From Chrysoperla carnea (taxonomy: Eukaryota > Arthropoda > Insecta > Neuroptera > Chrysopidae): a stretch of 64,000 nucleotides of DNA. Below, one piece after another: positions 56,993 through 64,000 of the stretch. Positions within the stretch are counted from its first letter, which is position 1. Every line of letters starts with the position of its first letter. A program made the translations under genes and the position numbers. Where the stretch lies: positions 96,705,435-96,769,434 of the forward strand of contig NC_058338.1 of NCBI RefSeq assembly GCF_905475395.1, written 5' to 3'. The notes under the pieces were generated by a model, which was given only the letters and a program-made list of their open reading frames with translations, was not told the DNA's origin and did not search any database.

Positions 56993-59900
56993 ATGTCTTT
57001 TAACTTAAATTGGAAGCGTAATTTTAATATTAAAGATAATGTTGCATTTATAGTGAGTAAATTGTTAATCAATTAATAATTTGAGTTAAATTAAAAAATA
57101 ATGAAATTTTTAAAAAGATTATAGGGCCGCCATCAGAATCTTTACAAATAACTGAACAAGTAAAAATTTATTTAGATGAACGTTTTAATAATAAAAAATC
57201 ATTAGTATACTGTTGTAATAATCTAGAAGATCTTTCTGATAAAAAGGATTTCTTAATTGATTTTATTGTGATTTTAATCGATATTACACATCACCGAACA
57301 TCCGAAAAACAGGTAAGTTAACAATTATTATAAGTCCTAATAATAATAATAATACTGATAAGATGAATACCGCTAATGGATCCTTAGCACCAAGACCAAA
57401 GGTTCTTTTGTGCCTTCCTTGAAAAAGTCTATCACTTGGAGGTGAAACATCTTCGGGTAAGATTCTTTCAGAATTATAATTCTCTGCTTCATACAGCTCA
57501 AATTTAAAATCCAACAAGTTAAAATTGGCTGAGTTAATTGTTTAATTACTCTATATAGACAGTGGTGAATACCAGATCTTGTATTGTTAAGATAAGATAA
57601 ATTAGATAAGTTTAAAAAAAAAAAAACAAAAACTTGTATGTCAAATAAAATGATGACATTCTGACCGCCCTATCGAATTCTATTTGCCCGCTTTATGTTA
57701 TCCGATAGGTTTGGTATTAAATTATAATCAATAGACTATAATTATTTGAAGCAACCTAAAAATTTCCAACCGTCTATTTTGTATAGTTTTGGAGAAAATA
57801 AAAATTTATGATTTGTCTGATTTGCGCCCTCTCAGGCAAACAAAGGTGTTTATCCGATAAAATGATTCAAAAAAATGTTGTTTATTTTTGTATAAGAAAA
57901 ATTTTTAAAAGACTTCAAAAAAAGAGAAGGTTCTCAATTCGAACTTTTTTTTTGTATTTGTTACCTCAGAACTTTCGGCTGGGTGGTTCCATTTTGATGA
58001 TTCGCAATTTTTTCTTTGAAAGCTAGTGCTTCCCTTGTGGTCCCATTTCAATTTGGATCATTTATTTAGTGACAATCTAGTATACTTCAGATTCACTAAA
58101 AATCACAAAATAAAAAAACACCGACTTAAAAAAAAAAACTAATCCAAAACATATTAATATGCACTAAAAAGTAAAAAAATAACGATAATATAATGTAGTT
58201 ACAATTATTCTTATTTTTGGAGTCGATGTCAGCCAAGTTAATGTAGTAAACTGTTCTGCCACAGTTGTTTCCTTGGCTGACACCGACTCCAAAAATAACA
58301 CTGATTGTAACTACATTATATTATCGTTATTTTCTTACTTTTCTAGTGCATATTAATTTGTTTTGGATTACTTTTTTTTTAAGTCGGTTTTTTTTTTGTT
58401 TTACAGTTAAACATAGTTTTCTTATTTACAGTTAAACTTTTGTTCTATCTCTTACGGTTTGCAAGACCCAACTTGGATACACTTTATACGTCCTGAATAC
58501 GTTCTGAAAATTTTAGCTTTATATCTCTTTTGAGTTATCATGATGACGGACGGGCGGGCAGACGAAGAGACATACGGAAATGGACTAATTAGACGAATTT
58601 ATGAACACCTATACCAAAATTTTGTTCTTATCATCAATATTTCTAAGCGTTACAAACACGGGACTAAAATTAGTATACTTTGTTCATGTTTTGAAAAAAT
58701 CAAACAATGCGTTCAAATAAATCCGATTTTTTAAAATTTTTGGATCAAAACTAGATGTTACTAAATTTTATTTCTTTTTACTTTTTTTTCAAGGATTTAC
58801 AATTTTTTATTTAAATAGGTTCAGTATCGCGTACTGAGTGTAAATTCACAAAATTGTATTCACAAATATGTAGGGCGGAAGCTTTGAAAATATACTAACT
58901 GGAATTGGCAACAGAATGAGAACCATCTCTCCAAGAGGATTGAGAAGGATAATAAATGACGAAGCATGATTATTAATGCGCATGTCTTAATATACAATAT
59001 AATATTCTAGCGCGTATTTACAACATAATAATTGCCATTTAATAAATATTATTTAATAATTAGGTGAACCGGTTAAGTGGTCGTACGATCTGAATTGTTT
59101 TTAAAACGTTCGGGTACTATCTGCGAGGTTGCGGGTTCGTATCCAAGCAGCGGCAGTGTGAGCAATTATAATTAATGTGGCTGTAAAATTGATCACACTG
59201 TCGTCGCTTGGATAAGACCGAAGTAGCCGACCACACCCACATCATAAAAATTTAATTGGATATTGGATGTAGTTTAAAATAAAATAAATAAAGATTAAAG
59301 AAATAATTATATGGGTGGCCTCTGTTATAGATAGATATCTGAAAAACGGAGAATAAACCCCATAATTATTACTAATCTAGGTGATACATGTCTACTTTAA
59401 AATATTCCTTGCAAATAAAATAATATCTAACCATTTTCTAGAACTTTAACACAGAATTAATTAAACAAATATTAACTATTAACTATTAAGCAGCTGACGT
59501 CCGTCAATACGATCATTGAATACCATGGTCTGTTATTGTGTTTCTCTGTCAGCTGTTTGAATATTGTGTTGTTGTCATTGTTGTTAATCTTCTCTGTGAA
59601 GTAAAAATGTACATACTTGGTTGACACGTTGAGCATATCTAGTAATAGATGATCTAAGGGTGGAAGTGCGGCCATTTTGAGGAAAACTGTGTCGGCATAT
59701 ATCTCCGTGAGCGTGCACCACATTTTTAGTCTAAACAAAAATTATAAGATCTTTTATTGTAGATAATTAAATAACTTATCTTTTTTGTAAACTAATTTTT
59801 TTTTGTATCACTAATCGTTTATAACTTATACGACTATTACGATTTATTTATTGAGTTTTTGACTAATATTTGTTTAAACCATAAAATGCTAATAATTTAA

Positions 59901-60904
59901 CATTTTAAATTTACAAATTTCCTAAACTTTTCCTTTTTTTCCTAAAATTAGTATTTATGAAGTTAATCGCTAGATTCTCGATCATCAACCTCAACAGCCT
60001 ATAAATCTCTTTGTCTCTCTCTGATATCTTTTATGGCATGACAAGCACTCTTTTCAGTTTGACCTTGAAATGGCCTTGAATTAACCTCAATTGACGTAGC
60101 ATACTTTCTCTTTAGTTTGACCTTTGAAAAGACTTTGAACAGATAAACGAGTAGAAATGAGCAACTTCCAGATTCGGGTCTTGTATTTCCAAAACCTCAT
60201 TCCGAAATCATTTCAAGCCTTTTTTTAGATTGACTTTGATACGACCTTGACTTGACCAACTCCTTGACCAGTCTTGGCAACTCCAAAAACCAAGTGTATT
60301 TTTGAGTACTAATACCAGAGACTCAGAAACGGTAACTCAAGCCCATAGTCAATAACACACATTTCCCCCATGTATATCTCTGAAACTATCCATAGGAACA
60401 CTTTGGACCAATGATAGCTTTTGATCAAAATGTTGAGATCTATAACATTTCACAATTTCAGCCAAATCGACCGGGATCCAATTTACATTTAATTTGTGTG
60501 GGATCCTTTAATTCTTTAATAATAAAGGTCCTAAATTGCACGGTTACGGTGATATTAGCCGAAACGGTTTTTCTACAAATGGCGGCAATTCCACCCTCCA
60601 AATTGATTAGAATTTTTGTTCAATATGTGATACTGAACCTATTTAAATAATAAAAAAAACTTTTGTAATTTAATGCAAGAAAAAATTCTCTAAAGTCTGT
60701 ATTACGATTTTTCACTGATGATTTAATTTTGTTTTCCAGATAACAAAACTGATTTCAAAAATTGATCCAAGATTTATGTTGAATTCACGTCTAATATTTG
60801 TAACAGTGTTGAAGTATTCAATATTTATAGATCATGAAATGTTTTCATTTGTAAATGAATTAAGTAACAAATATGGTTCGATTAGACTAATGGGAAGTAC
60901 GGAG
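56993..60904 (+). CDS. Small gene, possible CENP-M-like protein (three exons seen)
   Basis: Exons 56993-57056, 57125-57312 and 60740-60904 join in frame (139 codons) with donors GTAAAT, GTAAGT and GTATGT and AG acceptors. A stronger-looking GTGAGT donor at 57053 would break the frame, so I prefer the one 4 bp later. Features are a first strand NVAFIV, then FLIDFIVILIDITHH, IDPRFMLNSRLIFVTVLKYS and MFSFVNELSNKYGSIRL. The order (strand, IDxIVxxI, then DxxF, His, NELxxxYxS) recalls centromere protein M, a kinetochore protein with an inactive small-GTPase fold. This is a family-pattern comparison made by memory and could be wrong. The 3' end is unresolved. The 3.4-kb intron 2 is full of repeats. 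Confidence 0.5.
57284..57528 (-). CDS. Possible terminal exon of a small membrane protein, doubtful
   Basis: A minus-strand open frame without an early ATG but with a CTCAG acceptor at 57529-57533, so it would be a last exon. It encodes a polar segment ending GRHKRTFGLGAKD and then one hydrophobic helix, PLAVFILSVLLLLLGLIIIV, before a short tail and stop. It overlaps the plus-strand exon ending at 57312 by 29 bp, and part of the Leu run comes from an (ATT)n microsatellite. I do not recognise the protein; it could be chance. Confidence 0.25.
58112..58400. mobile_element. Palindromic MITE, about 289 bp
   Basis: Arms of about 120 bp: ACACCGACTTAAAAAAAAAA, AATCCAAAACATATTAATAT, ATAATATAATGTAGTTACAA and TTTGGAGTCGATGTCAGCCA are mirrored from 58276 onward to AAGTCGGTTTTTTTTTTG. 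Lies in the long intron of the plus-strand gene. Confidence 0.85.
58431..58690 (-). repeat. TATACCATG repeat family copy, truncated
   Basis: Reverse copy: AACTTTTGTTCTATCTCTTA, GGACGGGCGGGCAGACGAAG-like simple sequence, TTTATGAACACCTATACC and AAGCGTTACAAACACGGGAC. Both outer ends are lost. The open frame 58540-58734 is derived from it. Confidence 0.75.
59060..59300 (+). mobile_element. tRNA-derived SINE candidate
   Basis: Head with A-box-like CCGGTTAAGTGGTCGTACG and B-box-like GCGGGTTCGTATCC, a unique body with the inverted pair AAGCAGCGGCAGTGTGA and TCACACTGTCGTCGCTTGG, and an AAATAAAATAAATAAAG tail. This head-body-tail order is typical of SINEs. Only one copy is seen in the window. Confidence 0.6.
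59640..60700. mobile_element. Inverted-repeat element in the long intron
   Basis: GGGTGGAAGTGCGGCCATTT and GAAAACTGTGTCGGC on the left are mirrored by CGAAACGGTTTTTC and AATGGCGGCAATTCCACCCT at 60560-60600. Sequence between is related to the 8890-9480 repeat. The open frames 59472-59738 and 60411-60650 share a VFL(K/Q)MAA(L/I)PP segment because they lie in these arms. Confidence 0.6.
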
Positions 60905-61147
60905 GTATGTATGTATTGCTAGAAATATGTTTATTAAAAATTTAATTCTAATCTATTTTATTTCGTAATCCAAGTATTGACCGTATCAATTTAACCGGTA
61001 TCGATCATTTAGATAGTTTTTAGGGAATAAAAACTTCTGAGCATCAGAGCTCTGTCACTAAGGTCATATATTCCTCTCATTACACGTTTTTTATTGAAAT
61101 GAAATTTTAAGTTTAGTCGTATTTTTGAAAACATGGAATATATCTAC

Positions 61148-62527
61148 AGGGTGGGCCATTTTAATTTATACACTTAAATATCTCGTTTTGTAGCTAACCA
61201 ATCAAAAATAGTTGCAGAGTTTGATGGGGGGTAGTTAGTTAATTTAGATTCTAAACGGTAAGTGATAGAGTTACAATCAAACATTTTTGAATATGTCTGT
61301 GACGGTACATATTCAATTGAAAAGTTTACTCTGTCCGTTACGGTACTTTATTTATTTTTCAATTGGTAGTTCTATATATTGTCACCAGTCGGTACCCTAA
61401 CAGAGCTGAGTGGTTTTTTCGATTGAATCTGTCTCTTTAATTCTAGCCCTCACAGAAGTAGTATCTTTAAATAATCATTTTAAATTATTTATTCCGACAT
61501 GGATTCACATTTTTTTCAATACACATTTTAATGTTTGGCAATAATTATATTACTTAAATTTTTATAATTTCTTTTTCATTTAATTCTTATTAAGAAATTA
61601 TATTCTTTGAACATGACAATCTAAACAAATTGACATATATTTTTGTTAACGATGTTCCAGCATGGTATTTGCAGTTTCTATGTTAAAGCAATGGTACAAT
61701 TTTTTTTTCGACAGAATTTAACGAAAAATTAAATTTAAGAATTTAATAATGCTTACTATTAATTCCCAAAGTTTCAGAAATTTTGACCGTTTAAAATGGG
61801 AAATAATTATGCCAACGTCCCAATTTCGATCAATTTACGTCAAAATTAATATCTCGAAAGTGAAAATTAATTTCTAAATTTTTTTTTTAGAATTTTATTG
61901 TATAAACATTTTTTTCTACTTTTTCTTCAATATATAATAATATCATAAAAAATAGTTGGAGAGACCGGACATTTTACATGCTTTAAATGGGACATGACCC
62001 TCAAAATCGCGAACTTTGTCTTTAAATATCTCGCGATCTAAACGGTCAAAAATTATGAAATTTTAGGAATTCATAAATAAAGCTATTATAAACCCGAGAA
62101 AAAAAATTCGGCCAAATCTGTCGAAAAGTGATTTCATGCTGGTACTACCTTAAATGTCGTTTTATTAAATACGCACAATTGCGTAGGATGTACAAAGACA
62201 TTCTCGCGTAATTTAAAATTGTGTAGTTTAAAAGTTAAAATATTTTACTTTGTATGTTTTTCCGAAAGCTAACGTTTTTCGAAAAAAATGTTTTAAACGA
62301 AAATTGTTAGTTTTTTATGAGGATCAACTTTCTAATTTAAAGTGTTATTGTATCTCTTACCGTTTATGATCTAAATTGATTATTAAAGAAACCCGAAGAA
62401 CTAGGTCTAATGTGATATCAGAACATGATGTCCCCCATCAAACTCTGAAGCTTTTGTTGTAATTTTTTGATTGGTTAACTACAAAACGAGATATTTATGT
62501 GTATAGATTAAAATGGCCCACCTGTAT
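61148..62527. mobile_element. Palindromic GGGTGGGNCATTTTAAT family element, long form
   Basis: Ends CAGGGTGGGCCATTTTAATT and the inverse AAAATGGCCCACCTG. Arms carry AACCAATCAAAAAT, TGATGGGGGG and TTCTAAACGGTAAGTGATAG. The right arm is mirrored from about 62290. The interior (about 61300-62250) is longer than in the 35 kb copy, with AT-rich sequence. No coding frame. Confidence 0.8.
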
Positions 62528-62641
62528 ATAAAAGGGTACAAAGAGAGACTGAAGAGTTGACATTAGCTAATTGCAATTCACATTAACTGAATTCACATAT
62601 AAATTTTCATACTTCTAACTCAATTTGGAGGGATTGTAAAG

Positions 62642-62775
62642 CCTTGAAATATCGAAAAAAATGGAATGGTATATCAACATGTGCTAGAAAATTATCCAGG
62701 CCCGTGCATAGGACTCAGCCAAGAGGACGTTCAAATTATTGTTGATCATGTTAGGTCATAAAGTCAATAAAAATA
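62642..62775 (+). other. Candidate terminal exon of the plus-strand gene, frame unresolved
   Basis: After a TTGTAAAG acceptor-like site, one frame from 62661 reads MVYQHVLENYPGPCIGLSQE then DVQIIVDHVRS and a stop, followed within about 10 bp by AATAAA. Length and placement suit a last exon, but that frame has a TGA just before and no AG between. Joining it to the exon ending at 60904 would need a shift near the A7 run and the ATGGAATGG duplication at 62654-62669. Confidence 0.25.
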
Positions 62776-63421
62776 AAATTATCTTTTTTCGAGTATGAGA
62801 ACATTTTACTATGCTAAAATGTGATATATGGTCACTATTTTTCAATAAGTTAACTCTCCGAGCTACAGAAAATTTTGTTCCAAAAATCTGTACCCATCGA
62901 CCTCTACACCGCAATGTATATTGAGCGAGGAGTGTTCATTCATCGCTGTTGTCATAGATAAAAGTGTCACAACGAGAAGCATTTATCAGGCATTTAGAAA
63001 CGCGTTTTCATTGCAAATATCGAATGCTTCGAGTGAATTTTTAACATCCTGTCCGACAATCCGTATCCTCGGCGCAGTTTTTTTACACAAAAACGACGAA
63101 TATCCATGCCTCAAGATCAAAAATCAATAAATGTCAACAAATGTCGAAACAATAACTTGAACAGCTAACTGTTCAGTGGAAATGTGTTTCATAAATGGCT
63201 TCATTTATAGGAATATATTGTTAATTCCAAGATTTGACCTTAAAATCCCCTGTACGGGCCTAATTTCCTTGTAGCTAAAACAACACAGACACAAATTTTA
63301 AACTGTATAGCTTAAATTCATGCTTTTATGTTTCATTTTTCTTAGTAAACAACTCCATATACCGAATTTCAGCTCACCTGGACTGAAGTGCTCAAACGTA
63401 GAGCGAATTAAATAGATATAT
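62776..63421. other. Intergenic, no gene seen
   Basis: AT-rich; the 69-codon frame at 62921-63130 has no recognised domain. Confidence 0.4.
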
Positions 63422-64000
63422 AGGGTGGGTCATTTTAATCTATAATGGCTAATAGCTCGTTTTGTAAGTAACCAATCAAAAACTAACTTAAACGAAAGTT
63501 GCAGAATTTGATGGGGGGCATCATGTTCTGACAATCAGATTGGACCTAGTTCTTCAGGTTGCTTTCATAGCCAATTTAGATCCTAAAAGGTAAAGAACTA
63601 ACAATTTTTGTTTCAAAAATTTTTTCGCAAGAAATGCGACTTAGAAATATGTCATTATTATATTCAATCGAAAAAAAAAACGCTTAAATTTTATCGATAA
63701 TTGTGGGTCAAAGTCATGGATACAGGCGAATGTCCTTTATTATTGCCCTTAACAACTTTTGACGAAAATATTTTTCGTAAATAGTGTATTTCATTTCGAT
63801 TAAATGCAATAATGTCATATTTTAAGTTGCATTTCCACCGAAAGCTGACGATTTTCGAAAAAATGGTTTAGATGAAAAATGTTAGTTTTTTATGAGGATC
63901 CACTTTGTAATTTAAAGTGTTATTCTACCACTTACCGTATAGGATCTAAATTATCTATTACAGCAACCCGGAGAATTAGGTCCAATCTGATGTAAGAATA
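63422..64000. mobile_element. Palindromic GGGTGGGNCATTTTAAT family element, cut by window edge
   Basis: Starts AGGGTGGGTCATTTTAATCT and carries CCAATCAAAAACTAAC, GGGGGGCATCATGTTCTGAC and TTTAGATCCTAAAAGG. The right arm begins near 63830 with the mirrored GAAAGCTGACGATTTTCG and runs past 64000. Closer to the 35 kb copy than to the 61 kb copy. Confidence 0.85.

Noticed and set aside
59472..60650. Two similar open frames suggesting paralogous small proteins
   Set aside because: The shared VFL-MAA-PP segment arises because both lie in the arms of one inverted repeat.

Overview
This window looks like nuclear DNA from an insect. It is AT-rich and intron-containing, full of transposable-element remnants, and carries two genes that pair a ZAD domain with C2H2 zinc fingers, an architecture largely confined to arthropods. 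A thaumatin-like gene fits insect groups that keep this family, such as beetles and some Hemiptera; the order is not settled here. All exon models come from reading frames and GT/AG splice sites by eye, without transcripts or database searches.

Layout: 1-4.1 kb holds a decayed, leftward Maverick/Polinton-type DNA polymerase and a 254-bp tandem duplication. 4.8-5.6 kb is a broken Gypsy-type reverse transcriptase. 5.85-6.33 kb is the end of a two-exon Cys-rich gene of unknown function. 10.67-12.19 kb is a three-exon thaumatin-like gene whose first visible exon abuts a repeat. 12.9-21.3 kb is a transposon graveyard: an RNase H-bearing LINE, a Gypsy element split by an RTE-like LINE and another repeat, two tRNA-like SINE heads, and another LINE broken by a 268-bp duplicated unit. 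21.3-24.4 kb is a foldback element with arms of about 970 bp around a 30-bp minisatellite.

27.1-49.6 kb holds two tandem, same-strand, five-exon ZAD-C2H2 paralogues (440 and 447 codons in my models), with a third copy of the ZAD exon, carrying a stop codon, at 56.2 kb. Their introns are crowded with palindromic elements and one THAP-domain remnant. 52.8-55.5 kb contains several palindromes and a Helitron-like element. 57.0-60.9 kb holds exons of a plus-strand gene that I tentatively compare with centromere protein M. 61.1-64.0 kb is filled by two palindromic repeats of one family.

I see no pathway linking the protein-coding genes. The shared theme is expansion of zinc-finger genes amid inverted-repeat elements, several of which share one block of about 100 bp.
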